Origin: Paenibacillus silvae
GTDB taxonomy: Bacteria; Bacillota; Bacilli; Paenibacillales; Paenibacillaceae
Reading direction: 5' to 3'
Assembly: GCF_014639235.1 (NCBI RefSeq)
Contig: NZ_BMFU01000002.1
Span: forward strand, 1 to 64,000
Length of the DNA: 64,000 nt
Both the position numbers and the translations under genes were made by a program. Positions 26,002-34,746 of this stretch are shown here, piece after piece. The notes beneath the pieces are model-generated. The model ran no database searches. It was not told where the DNA came from and saw only the letters and a list, made by a program, of their open reading frames with translations. Each line of letters starts with the position of its first letter. Within the stretch, counting starts at the first letter, position 1.

Positions 26002-26772
26002 GTGAAACTTAGTTTTCGAACGAAGATAGGTGTATTATTTGGAGTTCTTATGTTTGCGATGGTTACGTTTTTAAATTCAAGTACATACGCAGCTACATTA
26101 GGTCAGAATCTTTATGCTCCTGAAGAAGGATGGAAACGTTATGATGATTCGAATGAACTTATCAAGTATGAAGGAGAATGGCTTAAATATAGTAATGGCG
26201 AGAACCTTAGCAATGGGTACGCTCATGCCACAGAATCGTTAGATGCTTCAGTCTCATTTGCCTTTAAGGGGACTCAGGTCAGGATTTTGTCAGATAATTT
26301 CACAAACAAAAGTAAAAAGATTGCTATAACCATTGATGGAACAACGGAGTACTTTAGTGAGAACAGCATGACTTATGGCCAAACATTGGTATATGAGAAA
26401 AATGGGTTATCAAACAATATTCACAATGTAGTTATTAAGTTAGATCAGGCAGATGGTTATTTGAGTCTGGATGGAATCGACATTAATGAAGATGGATACC
26501 TAGTGGATGGCCAGCCAACTCCAAAACCAGAAGAGCCTCAAGGAAACCGTGCTATACTAGTAGTTACAATGACTACCGGGTTAGAGAAGGAATTTGATCT
26601 GAGTATGAAAGAAGTAATTGACTTCATCGACTGGTATGAAGCAAAACAAGCGGGAAGTGGAAGAGCGTCCTATGCTATTGATAAGCATGACAATAACAAA
26701 GGACCATTTAAGAGTCGTAAGGACTACATCCTGTTTGATCGTGTCCTAACGTTTGAAGTTAGCGAATATTAA
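26002..26772 (+). CDS. Secreted protein with a carbohydrate-binding-like domain
   Basis: 256 residues. Signal peptide about 1-30 (ends TYAATL). Residues 35-170 form a beta-sandwich-like region (FKGTQVRILSDNFTNKSKKI, then YLSLDGIDINE) that resembles the galactose-binding folds placed at surfaces. The C-terminal 80 residues (EKEFDLSMKEVIDFIDWYE) are helical and charged, of unknown role. GTG 26002 has GAGGAGG upstream. It ends at a strong terminator shared with the convergent ligase gene. Confidence 0.6.
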   Translation: MKLSFRTKIGVLFGVLMFAMVTFLNSSTYAATLGQNLYAPEEGWKRYDDSNELIKYEGEWLKYSNGENLSNGYAHATESLDASVSFAFKGTQVRILSDNFTNKSKKIAITIDGTTEYFSENSMTYGQTLVYEKNGLSNNIHNVVIKLDQADGYLSLDGIDINEDGYLVDGQPTPKPEEPQGNRAILVVTMTTGLEKEFDLSMKEVIDFIDWYEAKQAGSGRASYAIDKHDNNKGPFKSRKDYILFDRVLTFEVSEY

Positions 26773-26781
26773 TCTGTAAAG

Positions 26782-26820
26782 AAAAAAAAGGCTGTCGCTT
26801 AATTGCGAAGCCTTTTTTTC
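26782..26820. terminator. Bidirectional terminator between convergent genes
   Basis: AAAAAAAAGGCT-GTCGC and GCGA-AGCCTTTTTTT form a hairpin with A and T runs on both sides, between the secreted protein and the ligase. Confidence 0.8.
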
Positions 26821-26827
26821 TTTCTAC

Positions 26828-27685
26828 TCACACAATAAACTGTTCAAACACAGGAGTGCGCAGCAGACCTGATTTCGTCCAGCTCCGCATTTTCACCCGT
26901 GCTTGGATACGGGGCTGAAGGTAAACATGATTCTTGTCCTCTCCAGTTACGAGCTGCTTGCAAACACTGCGGAATGCCTGCTTATGATTTTGATTCGGCC
27001 CGTGCTCAATAACTCCAACTGGTCGTAACTTCCCGGAGGCATCCAGAACAGCAACTAGCCAACCAAACTCACTCTTTTTGTATCCCGTAATGAACACATT
27101 TGTACACGACCAGTTAATAACCTTGATACAGTCTTTAGACCGCCTGCAGACATAATGGCTGTCCTTGCGTTTACCGACTACTCCTTCCATACCTCTTGCT
27201 TCTATCTGTTCGTATAAGGCTTCTCCTGCGCCTTCGACATAATGTAAAATACCGAAACTGCTGGAAGGCAATACGAGGCTGTGAAGGATAACTTTACGCT
27301 CTATAAGCGGCAGCTTGCGCAAGTCGCGATCTTTGTAATGGAGGATGTCGAAAATAGCAAACGTGGCAGGCATAGTTTTGACCAGCTGCTGGACCTTTGT
27401 ATGCTGCCGTGTACTGAAACGGCTCATGACACCCTCAAAGTCGTTTATCCCCGTCTCTGGATTGGTACAAGCGACCTCCCAATCTAAGATGATGTCTGAG
27501 TCGAAAGGTAGCTGAAGTTCCGGGTACTGAGTTGTGCAATCGTTGTTGTGACGTGTATATAATCGGACGTTACCGTCCTGTTGCGAATATATCAATCGGT
27601 GACCGTCTACCTTTGGCTCAAATAGATAATTTGAATGGGAGAAGGGACCCGGTGCTGTTTCAAGTAACATTGGACTGCTAAACAT
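26828..27685 (-). CDS. ATP-dependent DNA ligase
   Basis: 285 residues covering the adenylation and OB-fold core. Motif I is FEPKVDGHR with the adenylated Lys25. Motif III is LDWEVAC, where the usual DGE is DWE, keeping the Glu; motif IV is EGVVGKRK; motif V is DCIKVINW. The OB domain follows to the end (KSEFGWLVAVLD through VFEQFIV). This is the size of the short ligases of Firmicute repair or NHEJ systems and of phages. No Ku or polymerase gene is next to it here. A hairpin covers its ribosome-binding site (see 27693). Confidence 0.85.
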   Translation of the reverse strand: MFSSPMLLETAPGPFSHSNYLFEPKVDGHRLIYSQQDGNVRLYTRHNNDCTTQYPELQLPFDSDIILDWEVACTNPETGINDFEGVMSRFSTRQHTKVQQLVKTMPATFAIFDILHYKDRDLRKLPLIERKVILHSLVLPSSSFGILHYVEGAGEALYEQIEARGMEGVVGKRKDSHYVCRRSKDCIKVINWSCTNVFITGYKKSEFGWLVAVLDASGKLRPVGVIEHGPNQNHKQAFRSVCKQLVTGEDKNHVYLQPRIQARVKMRSWTKSGLLRTPVFEQFIV

Positions 27686-27692
27686 AAAAACA

Positions 27693-27732
27693 CCTCAATC
27701 TAATTATAGCGTTTTGCCATAATAGATTGAGG
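27693..27732 (-). promoter_or_regulatory. Inverted repeat over the ligase ribosome-binding site
   Basis: CCTCAATCTA (27693-27702) and TAGATTGAGG (27723-27732) are a perfect 10-base inverted repeat. On the minus strand the ligase's GAGGTG ribosome-binding site is part of one arm, so the hairpin could hide it in the mRNA. The loop contains TATAAT, so part of it could instead be a promoter. Confidence 0.45.
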
Positions 27733-27764
27733 AGGTAAGTTATGGGTTAATTGGAATACATCAA

Positions 27765-28124
27765 TCAGTTCAAAAATGTTCGTTCAAACCATCCAACTGA
27801 TTCTGTTAAAAGTCCAACTCCTGTTGCGAAAAAAACTAAAGCAAGAAAAAAACACATAACTATGGAATCACCTGCTCCATGCAGCTCACCATAATTTTCT
27901 CCGCAATCAGGACAAATTAAAGCTGAGCTTGATATTGATCGTCCACACGTTCTACAAGATATGGTCTTACTTACTTTAACACCTCTTAATTTCCTATAGA
28001 TATTGATAAACATCTGGATTGCAGCTATGATTGCCACCAAAAAAAATATTAATACAAGTATTCCTAAAACAAATACACCGACGTAGTTACTTATTTTATT
28101 CATTTGTTCACTCATACGAATCAT
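27765..28124 (-). CDS. Membrane protein with a zinc ribbon
   Basis: About 119 residues. A membrane segment (VGVFVLGILVLIFFLVAIIA) is followed by a zinc ribbon with two CxxC pairs (CRTCG and CPDCG), then a second membrane segment (IVMCFFLALVFFATGVGLL). The start was placed at the ATG whose complement ends at 28124, with AAGGG just upstream; an ATG nine bases further in is an alternative. Such proteins are common and of unknown function. The gap 28125-28427 on its other side holds no gene I can support. Confidence 0.6.
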   Translation of the reverse strand: MIRMSEQMNKISNYVGVFVLGILVLIFFLVAIIAAIQMFINIYRKLRGVKVSKTISCRTCGRSISSSALICPDCGENYGELHGAGDSIVMCFFLALVFFATGVGLLTESVGWFERTFLN

Positions 28125-28427
28125 TTTTCCCTTCAATTAATGTAACTCTAGCGCACGATCATATAGATAATTCTCCAAAAGATTCACTACCTAATTCCAT
28201 CCTGAAATTATCCGATAATTTTATGTATTTCAGATCTTCTCCCTTCAACGCCCTCAGACCAATGCTCACATCCTTTCATATACTCTATAGCTCTTTAGTA
28301 GCTAGAATTATTGTTCTAATAATTATAACACTTAGGATATTATATATGTGCATAGACCATGTGATTGGGGATTTTTGTTGTTGATAAAAGAACTAGTGTT
28401 TGCATAAAATAAAACAGAGGAGATTTT

Positions 28428-28695
28428 GTGCTATCGGATTTTCAACGCAAGGTACTCCGTATCTTATACAACTATAAAAGGCCGCCGACGTTTCTCTACA
28501 GTACATGAGCTGACGGTAAAGACGGGGAAATATAAAGCTGATGTCATGGCTGCACTGGACGTTCTCGTGTCTGCCAATTACATACAATGGGATGATAGGT
28601 CAGACACTGCGACCATGGTAATTCTGGAAGGTTGGGAGCGAGAAGAAGAAAAAACAAAGTCAAAGCTTCCACATGCTACAATCAACAATTGCTAG
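28428..28695 (+). pseudogene. Small conserved protein interrupted by a one-base shift in an A run
   Basis: GTG 28428 (GAGGAGA upstream) opens SDFQRKVLRILYNYK and would stop soon after. Dropping one A from the AAAA at 28476-28479 continues smoothly as GRRRFSTVHELTVKTGKYKA and on to LEGWEREEE. The joined 88-residue protein resembles small winged-helix-like proteins common in Paenibacillus. A sequencing error in the homopolymer, or slippage that restores the frame, could also explain it. Confidence 0.55.
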
Positions 28696-28776
28696 TAACA
28701 TTAATTACTGGACTCAATACTGAGTAGTAATGAATTATGGTGATTAGATTTCGGGTAACGGTATTTAAGAAAGATC

Positions 28777-29070
28777 TTGCTTAATCCTTCCAGGACATCG
28801 GAAGGAATACATAACGAAATGAAGGTACAAGAAAGACTGGGTAAGCCTCTGTTGGACGAACAGGAGGTACAACTGATTGAGGAAGTCATTTTTCAATCTT
28901 ATCAGCAATGTTGTTCTGTTACGCTGACGGTGTTTAATCCTTTTGATGATGAAAAGATCACGGGTGTAATCACATCAATTGACAGGCCAAACAGGACAGT
29001 CAAACTTGTAAGAAGGGCAGAAGATTACAGTTGGATTAAGATTGAAGAGATAATTGCAGCTACTTTATAA
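28777..29070 (+). CDS. YolD-like protein
   Basis: Up to 97 residues. The C-terminal 70 residues match the YolD family: LLDEQEVQLIEEVIFQSY, then VTLTVFNPFDDEKITGVITS and WIKIEEIIAATL. The N-terminal motif around RMMLPEH is degraded or absent, so the protein may be shortened. TTG 28777 is one possible start; ATG 28819 is another. YolD-like genes usually sit with an error-prone polymerase (UvrX type), which is not present here. Confidence 0.6.
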   Translation: MLNPSRTSEGIHNEMKVQERLGKPLLDEQEVQLIEEVIFQSYQQCCSVTLTVFNPFDDEKITGVITSIDRPNRTVKLVRRAEDYSWIKIEEIIAATL

Positions 29071-29199
29071 TTAGGTCGAGCCCAAGAATTATTCCAGGGC
29101 TCGGTTTCTTTCTTTTATTATATTCTTTTAAGGATTTTAATCTTGTAAATTCGTAATATTTGAGCCAAATAACTGTAGAGTAGAAATCCCCCAATTCAT

Positions 29200-29481
29200 C
29201 CCCCAAACGTCCCCCAACTTATGAAAACTTATGATCAAATTTGAATTCGCTATTCTGTATTTATCCCTAGAAATGCCCGTTTTTATTGAGTTATGCGAAC
29301 ATATGAAATCAACGTACATAAATAGAACACAAGTCCACCAATGGAAACGCGATCAATATATCACGTTGTACTAATCGAAAAAAACCTTGTAACTACGGGG
29401 TTTTGAGGAAATGAGCCGGGGGACGTTTTGAGGGAATTGCACTTCTATTGAGGTTGCGTCCCCCAAACGTCCCCCGGTTTT
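29200..29481 (+). repeat. CCCCC-rich repeats and a GC-rich hairpin
   Basis: CCCCCAAACGTCCCCC occurs at 29200-29215 and 29460-29475, and CCGGGGGACGTTTTGAGGG at 29416-29434 is an inverted partner of the second copy, making a hairpin followed by TTTTT. The repeats stand out in an AT-rich background. Arm-type integrase sites or a strong terminator are possible. The stretch 29071-29894 has no gene. Confidence 0.6.
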
Positions 29482-29579
29482 TGATTTTCTGATCCAATTA
29501 TACCTTCGCTTTAAAGTTTACGTATCATTGATATTTGTAACCATTAATATCGCTATTTTAGCGGCTTTTTCTATTTATC

Positions 29580-29695
29580 GGTACAAGTTTTGTCCCATGG
29601 GATACAATGAATGTTGAATGTGACTCTGGGTCAAGGGAGGAGAAACATATGAACTATCTTACTTTTTGCTGATATCTGGGACAAAAACCTGTACC
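29580..29695. repeat. Inverted pair of a GGTACAAG/GGGACAA motif
   Basis: GGTACAAGTTTTGTCCC (29580-29596) and GGGACAAAAACCTGTACC (29678-29695) are inverted copies 81 bases apart. The first, with the TTTATC before it, matches the junction right of the IS110 element (10794-10816) except for one missing base. Between them lies GGGAGG followed by a seven-codon ATG frame. The pair may be an IS remnant, a recombination target or an operator. Confidence 0.5.
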
Positions 29696-29894
29696 TATTA
29701 CTATATTTGACAGGAACATGTTCCTATTCTCAAATAGGTGTATACTTAATCGTTTTTGCCCGTTAATTCATTAAGCTAACGGGCAGAGTAGTGATATAGA
29801 AGTACAGAAATTGCATATTGCCAAATGAGTCAAGTTATGGGGAGACGAGACCTTCGAGAAATCGGAGTAAGAAAACAAGCGAATCTTCTGAATC

Positions 29895-30485
29895 CTAATA
29901 GTTCGAAAATAAAAGAAAAATTGCTACAATAATCAATGATCCGCCCATCACCAAATTAAAAACCTTAATGCCGTTCTTCACTTTCATAAGAAATTGTAAT
30001 TTCGATCCTAAAAGGGCCCAGGAGGCAAGTGAAAGATAACAAATGAGAAAATAAATACACACAAACACAAGAAGCATCGAATAGGAAGTATTCGAACCAA
30101 AGGCAGAAACGCCGGAAAGACATGCAATCCAAGCTTTGGGATTAAGCCACTGCATAAGAAAACCGTGACGAAAACGTGGCAGTTGTTCCTCTTTTAACTC
30201 GATTTCTGAACGTGAGACCATAATTTTGTAGCCAATATAACTCATGTATCCTGTCCCTATATATCTTAGCAATTCATAGAATATAGGGACTTGCGCCACG
30301 AGATTGGATACCCCTAAACCAACAGCAGTTAACAAGAATGTAAACCCGACTGTTGAACCGGATACGAAGGGTAATGAGTGCTTAAAACCATAGTTGACTC
30401 CAGAAGAAAGAATTGTTATGTTCACAGGGCCTGGAGAGATCGACATGGATAATGAAAAAAAGCACATTGCAATGAAAAGAGACAT
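29895..30485 (-). CDS. LysE/RhtB family amino acid exporter
   Basis: 196 residues with about six membrane segments. The N-terminal signature is SMSISPGPVNITILSSGVNYG, and FLMQWLNPKAWIACLSG is the other conserved stretch of the family. It exports amino acids or related metabolites through the cytoplasmic membrane. It is divergent from a LysR regulator 138 bases away, which is the usual arrangement for regulator and exporter. Confidence 0.85.
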   Translation of the reverse strand: MSLFIAMCFFSLSMSISPGPVNITILSSGVNYGFKHSLPFVSGSTVGFTFLLTAVGLGVSNLVAQVPIFYELLRYIGTGYMSYIGYKIMVSRSEIELKEEQLPRFRHGFLMQWLNPKAWIACLSGVSAFGSNTSYSMLLVFVCIYFLICYLSLASWALLGSKLQFLMKVKNGIKVFNLVMGGSLIIVAIFLLFSNY

Positions 30486-30623
30486 GATTGCATACTCCTT
30501 ATATAGTTTATCTGGGATTACTATAGTTCATCATGATTAAAACCGTCCAATTTCAAGTTCTGATCGGACCCATCGGGAAAACGGAATGATTCATGCAAAT
30601 ACATCTGAGGAGGTCTAGGATAG

Positions 30624-31547
30624 TTGGAACTGTATCAATTGAAAACCTTTATAGAAATTGCCCGAACTGGCAATTTGACCGAAGCGGCAGCGCATCTTAA
30701 CACAAGTCAGCCGGCTGCAAGTGCACACATCAAAGCCTTGGAGAAAGAAGTTGGTTTTCCTCTCTTTTATCGAACTTCCAAAGGAATGACTATTACAGAA
30801 AAAGGTTCAAAGATATTGTTGGAAGCACAGAAAATACTCACCTCCCTAGATGATTTCTATCTTAAAGCGAGTGATTTGAAGGCTGAATCAGACACCATTC
30901 GGATCGGGTTAAATACAAACGGGCAGCTTCTTCGAATAGAGAAATTGATTAGTTTTATTTCGAAATGCCTGCCGCAGGTAGAATTGCATTTTATCGATAC
31001 TAAAAGTGAAGATTTCACCCAGGATTTGACCAGCGCGAAAATAAGCGCAGGTTTTTATTATGGGAATGTTGTACATCCGTCCGTATACTCCATCAAACTC
31101 CATTCCTACAAGATGGTTGTGGTCTATCCCAACAGTTGGGATGCACCACCGAAGAAGAGGTTGTCCCTGGAGTATTTTGCAGAAAAGCCGTGGATTTGGA
31201 CAACACAAGGTTGCCCCTTTTATAAACAATCCATCGATTACTTCCTGAAACAGGATATGGTTCCGCAAAAAATCATGTATGTCGATGACGAATCTCTGAT
31301 AGGGAAGTTGGTTCAAGGAGAAATTGGTTGTTCATTGCTGGCGGAGCCAATAGCTATGCGGTTTGCTAATGAAAACATGTTGCAGATCTGGGAAGGTATC
31401 GATCTCAATATTGATCTACATTTTGGTTATCTAAAGGATAAAAAGAGCGATGCTGTGTTCCTTGAAATAGGCTCAATAGTGGATAGGATATGGAACGCGG
31501 ATGGTATCTCGATAGTAAACAGTAGCTATGGAATACACAAGAAATAA
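30624..31547 (+). CDS. LysR-family transcriptional regulator
   Basis: 307 residues. The helix-turn-helix (residues 3-60) includes FIEIARTGNLTEAAAHLN and SQPAASAHIKALEKEVG. The periplasmic-binding-like effector domain covers about 90-295. Start TTG 30624 has GAGGAGGT nine bases upstream. It most likely controls the divergent LysE gene; the intergenic region contains an imperfect dyad around 30515-30535 (ATCTGGGATTACTATAGTTC region). The effector cannot be told. Confidence 0.85.
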   Translation: MELYQLKTFIEIARTGNLTEAAAHLNTSQPAASAHIKALEKEVGFPLFYRTSKGMTITEKGSKILLEAQKILTSLDDFYLKASDLKAESDTIRIGLNTNGQLLRIEKLISFISKCLPQVELHFIDTKSEDFTQDLTSAKISAGFYYGNVVHPSVYSIKLHSYKMVVVYPNSWDAPPKKRLSLEYFAEKPWIWTTQGCPFYKQSIDYFLKQDMVPQKIMYVDDESLIGKLVQGEIGCSLLAEPIAMRFANENMLQIWEGIDLNIDLHFGYLKDKKSDAVFLEIGSIVDRIWNADGISIVNSSYGIHKK

Positions 31548-31924
31548 AGAAAATACTTATCCTGCTTGTAGTATTGATGTTAGACCAATGTAACGAATAG
31601 AGATATTGAGTCGGTTCTTCTGAAGCAGGGCATTCAAGTGGATTTTTATTTTGCGCAACATCTCTAAAATAGCTTCTGATAGCTTATTTTTGTTTTCGTT
31701 GTTTTATTGTTGAACGAACTTATGGCGGTTCTGAGGCTTTAAACTTGCTGGGTATTAATCAAGTTATCAGCATTCATTAAAACTACTATCAGATAGTATG
31801 TTGATGAATCTTCATATCTAATTGAATGAAAAGTAACTATAGGAATTGTTAATCTTATATTAAATTTTCAGATCTTGTATGATACGATGCGCAGGAAAAT
31901 AGTACCAGTTGGAGGGTGTAAATC
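31548..31924. other. Spacer with a possible coding fragment
   Basis: No intact gene. Bases 31584-31667 read as a protein-like stretch (NVTNRDIESVLLKQGIQVDF) without start, so a degraded gene fragment is possible. Confidence 0.3.
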
Positions 31925-32557
31925 GTGAATAAAAAGTTTCTGGTTAGTTCTCTAGTATCTGTTTTGCTTTTATCAAGTACATCAAGTGTGTTCGCTCATC
32001 CAGGCAGAACCGATGCAAGTGGCGGTCATACGTGTTGGACCAATTGCGCCAAATGGGGACTGGAATACGGGGAATATCACTATCATAATGGAGGGAAGTC
32101 GTCATCTAGTTCCAGTTCTACTAAGTCTTCTAAGAGTTCTTCGTCAAAAAGCTCTAAATCATCTACATCAAAATCCACAAAACCTAAAGATTCTAAACCA
32201 AAGTATACGCAATCTAATCTAAAGGTTCTTATCAATGTTAAAAAAGTCGATTTTACGAATAAATCTTTACAGTATGAGGGGAATAATCTAGTCCCTCTAC
32301 GTGATATTACTGAAGCATTGAAAGCAACGTTTGCTTACTATCCTGAAAGTGGGACAATCAGCATAACAAAAGATAAACACAAAGTTACATTGACCTTGGG
32401 AAGCAAAAAGGTATTCTATAATGGTAGCAGCAGCACGCTAAGCGTAGCTCCAAAAGTCATAAATGGCATTACATACATTCCAGTACAGGCTATCAAAGGC
32501 CTAGTAGCAACTATGGAATTTGATTCAAACAATAACACATTAAATATTACAATTTAG
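31925..32557 (+). CDS. Secreted YHYH-motif protein with a stalk domain
   Basis: 210 residues. The signal peptide ends at SVFAHPG. Residues 25-55 hold HPGRTDASGGHTCWTNCAKW followed by GEYHYHNG, the short YHYH/His-rich motif of exported Firmicute proteins. A Ser/Lys linker (about 58-95) leads to a stalk (copper amine oxidase-like) domain with NNLVPLRDITEAL and INGITYIPVQAI. GTG 31925 follows GGAGGG by 8 bases. Probably wall-linked or secreted; the His and Cys pattern suggests metal binding, which is an inference. Confidence 0.7.
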   Translation: MNKKFLVSSLVSVLLLSSTSSVFAHPGRTDASGGHTCWTNCAKWGLEYGEYHYHNGGKSSSSSSSTKSSKSSSSKSSKSSTSKSTKPKDSKPKYTQSNLKVLINVKKVDFTNKSLQYEGNNLVPLRDITEALKATFAYYPESGTISITKDKHKVTLTLGSKKVFYNGSSSTLSVAPKVINGITYIPVQAIKGLVATMEFDSNNNTLNITI

Positions 32558-32737
32558 ACTACTTCGTGGAGAGCATTTGCTCTCCATTGACATTGAATCA
32601 AGATATTGAATGGAATTGAGCTCCTGGATTATAAAGTTGCCATACCCAACGGCACAAACTCTGCGATGAATGCTTTTGGAAATCAAAGATTCCCAATCAG
32701 TGGAACTCAATAAATAATACATAGGAGCTGGATTGCT

Positions 32738-32970
32738 ATAGTTTCAGTTACGCAAAGAGTAAGCAAAGTTAAACAGCCTAGAGGAGGCTACATACGGCCC
32801 AGAGACTTTAAAGAGATAGTGTTGAGTGATGGGATTGAGCTTGACCCAGAAGAAAACCTTCATGCAAGTTTAGTGGGTATGGCTGTTGATTATTTGACCA
32901 GATACTTGCCCGGGTCTTCTGCAGAGGAAGCCTTCGAGATATCTTTGAGCGGTTCGTTTCTGGTAGGAGA
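32738..32970 (+). pseudogene. Truncated Firmicute protein of unknown function
   Basis: The frame ISVTQRVSKVKQPRGGYI-like, beginning IVSVTQRVSK and running to YLPGSSAEEAFEISLSG, matches the start of a widespread family of about 350 residues that I cannot name. It has no proper start codon. Near 32965 the text jumps to a glycosidase, so most of the gene is gone. Confidence 0.55.
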
Positions 32971-33842
32971 TATGGTGAAGGTAAGGTTGGCATTGCTACG
33001 AGCGATTCTATCACTGGGCCATATACGTGCAAAGGAAGCTCTAATATGCTTGGAAAATTATTACGTGATCAAACAGCCTGGGTAGATGATGATGGGACCG
33101 GGTACATGTTTGCGGATGATGATGTTAATGGTGCTAGAAACTTGAAGTTTTTTTAAATGAATTCTAGCTACACCGACCTGGATTCAGAAGTCGCATCGTT
33201 GGGACACATCGGGCGCCAGCTGTTCAGAAGGTGAATGGAGTCTATTATCTACTCAGCTCGGAACTGACAGGATGGTCAACTAATCGGAATAATTACCAAA
33301 CGGCCACCTCGCTCGCAGGTCCTTGGTCAGATCGAGTAGATGTCGCCCCGCCTGAAACCAATACCTACAATACCCAGACACAGAATATTATCAGGGCAGG
33401 TAATACTTTTATTTATGTCGGTGGACGATGGGCTCAAGGTAATCTTGCTGATTCACGCTATATCATGCTTCCAATGACCGTAAATAGCTCTGCAAAAACC
33501 ATGTACATTCCAAATTACTACGATAGTTGGAGCTTGAATTCTTCTGACTGGTCTTGGAGCGATACGTCAAATAATAAAGCTTTATTTAAAGCCGTAACGG
33601 CATCAAGTTCACTTGAGAATTACGGATGGGGTAAAGCCAAAGTGGTTGACGGAAGAAGAAATTCAATCAATGGATTCATGGGTTATTTCAGTCAACTTGG
33701 TCAAAGCTCCAATCATACAGAATGGATAGAAATCAATCTTGGAGATGTCAAGACATTTTCCAAAGTTGTTCTTTATCCTCGCAATGACAGCGGACATGAA
33801 GGGGACGAATTCCCAATTGATTTCAAGTATACTAAAGCTTAA
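32971..33842 (+). pseudogene. GH43-like glycosidase remnant with an F5/8-type domain
   Basis: From 32971 the text reads YGEGKVGIATSDSITGPY, then AWVDDDGTGYMFADDD, typical of a family 43 glycosidase. The frame is lost around 33150, and resumes from about 33200 (GTHRAPAVQKVNGVYYLLSS) to an F5/8 discoidin-like domain (ENYGWGKAKVVDGRR through FKYTKA). The N-terminal half, including signal peptide and first catalytic Asp, is missing. A clear terminator follows. It is a dead secreted galactanase or arabinanase-type enzyme; the exact substrate cannot be told. Confidence 0.75.
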
Positions 33843-33850
33843 ATCAAGTT

Positions 33851-33878
33851 AGGACGGCGTTTTGTGCCGTCCTTTTTT
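33851..33878 (+). terminator. Terminator of the lost glycosidase gene
   Basis: AGGACGGC pairs with GCCGTCCT around GTTTTGT, followed by TTTTT. Confidence 0.85.
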
Positions 33879-34055
33879 GTAATAACGTGAAAATCAGATC
33901 AATAGGGGGAGGGGAACTGCAGACGTGTTTAGCGCAAGAAGGCCACGGTTCATTTATAAAAGTATTTTTTATTGAACTTGCAAAATAAAAGCAAACCTTC
34001 TACCGTGAAGCCTAGTTTATATCATAGGCATACCAACGAGTAAAGGGTGAACGCG

Positions 34056-34184
34056 ATGAACAATACATTTTGGAGGAAAATCTGGATCATTAGTTTCATT
34101 GCAGTTTTAACGATGGTGCTAATCATTTGTCTATTTGTTAATTTTGGTGAAGCACTCAACAAATCATATCAAATTCTAGGATAG
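34056..34184 (+). CDS. Small single-pass membrane protein (42 residues)
   Basis: ATG 34056 with AAAGGGTG upstream. A hydrophobic helix (IWIISFIAVLTMVLIICLFV) follows a short basic start. Function unknown. It is followed 24 bases later by another small exported gene, so the two may form an operon. Confidence 0.5.
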   Translation: MNNTFWRKIWIISFIAVLTMVLIICLFVNFGEALNKSYQILG

Positions 34185-34208
34185 TTCAATCTAGAGAGGC
34201 GGGTACTT

Positions 34209-34553
34209 ATGCGACAAAAATGGATGTTTTCTACTTTAACTGCTGTGTTATTCAGTTTTACTTTAATGGGTGTTACATTCGATAGCACTTCAAAAATGCA
34301 AGCTTTCAGAGATGATATGAGCAGGCCTTACACGGATTTAATGGAACCATTGCCTGCAAGCTTGGTATATGACAGTGAGCATCCTGATGAAATCCATGTC
34401 AAAGATTGCGGTGTTTTTGTGAAAAGTAAAAAGTCTGATATCGACTATAGCGGCGGGATGGTGGTCGTGCATGATGTGCAGCAGGTGATGAAAGAAACAA
34501 CTCTCATTGTGGCTTACGAAGCACAGTACATAAAACAAAGAGAGTGGAAATAA
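34209..34553 (+). CDS. Small exported protein, unknown
   Basis: 114 residues. The N-terminal hydrophobic segment (FSTLTAVLFSFTLMGVTF) is a signal or anchor; the rest is soluble with a beta-like section (GMVVVHDVQQVMKETTLIVA). I do not recognise the family. A terminator-like hairpin follows. Confidence 0.55.
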   Translation: MRQKWMFSTLTAVLFSFTLMGVTFDSTSKMQAFRDDMSRPYTDLMEPLPASLVYDSEHPDEIHVKDCGVFVKSKKSDIDYSGGMVVVHDVQQVMKETTLIVAYEAQYIKQREWK

Positions 34554-34574
34554 AAAAGAGGTCGTACAAGCGAG

Positions 34575-34609
34575 AAGGACGGGTGGCAGGGCTGCTGGTC
34601 CTTTCTTTA
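34575..34609 (+). terminator. Terminator after the small exported gene
   Basis: AAGGAC pairs with GTCCTT around a GC-rich inner hairpin, followed by TCTTT. Confidence 0.55.
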
Positions 34610-34746
34610 TGCATTCAACAGGTGGGTTTTCAGAAATTTACATCAATTATGTTTCAAATATATGTTGATAGTTTCATATATAAAGAGTATACTGATTTTA
34701 AATTTGAAGCAATATAATTTTAAATAATTGATTTGGAGATGTTCAT

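Noticed and set aside
28031..28384. 117-residue plus-strand frame opposite the zinc-ribbon gene
   Set aside because: It is mostly antisense to a protein with clear zinc-ribbon and membrane features.
29188..29481. CRISPR-like array from the CCCCCAA units
   Set aside because: Unit spacing is irregular and no cas genes are present.
29707..29735. TTGACA and a palindrome AGGAACATGTTCCT as an SOS-controlled promoter
   Set aside because: The gap between GAAC and GTTC is two bases, not four, and the -10 match is poor.
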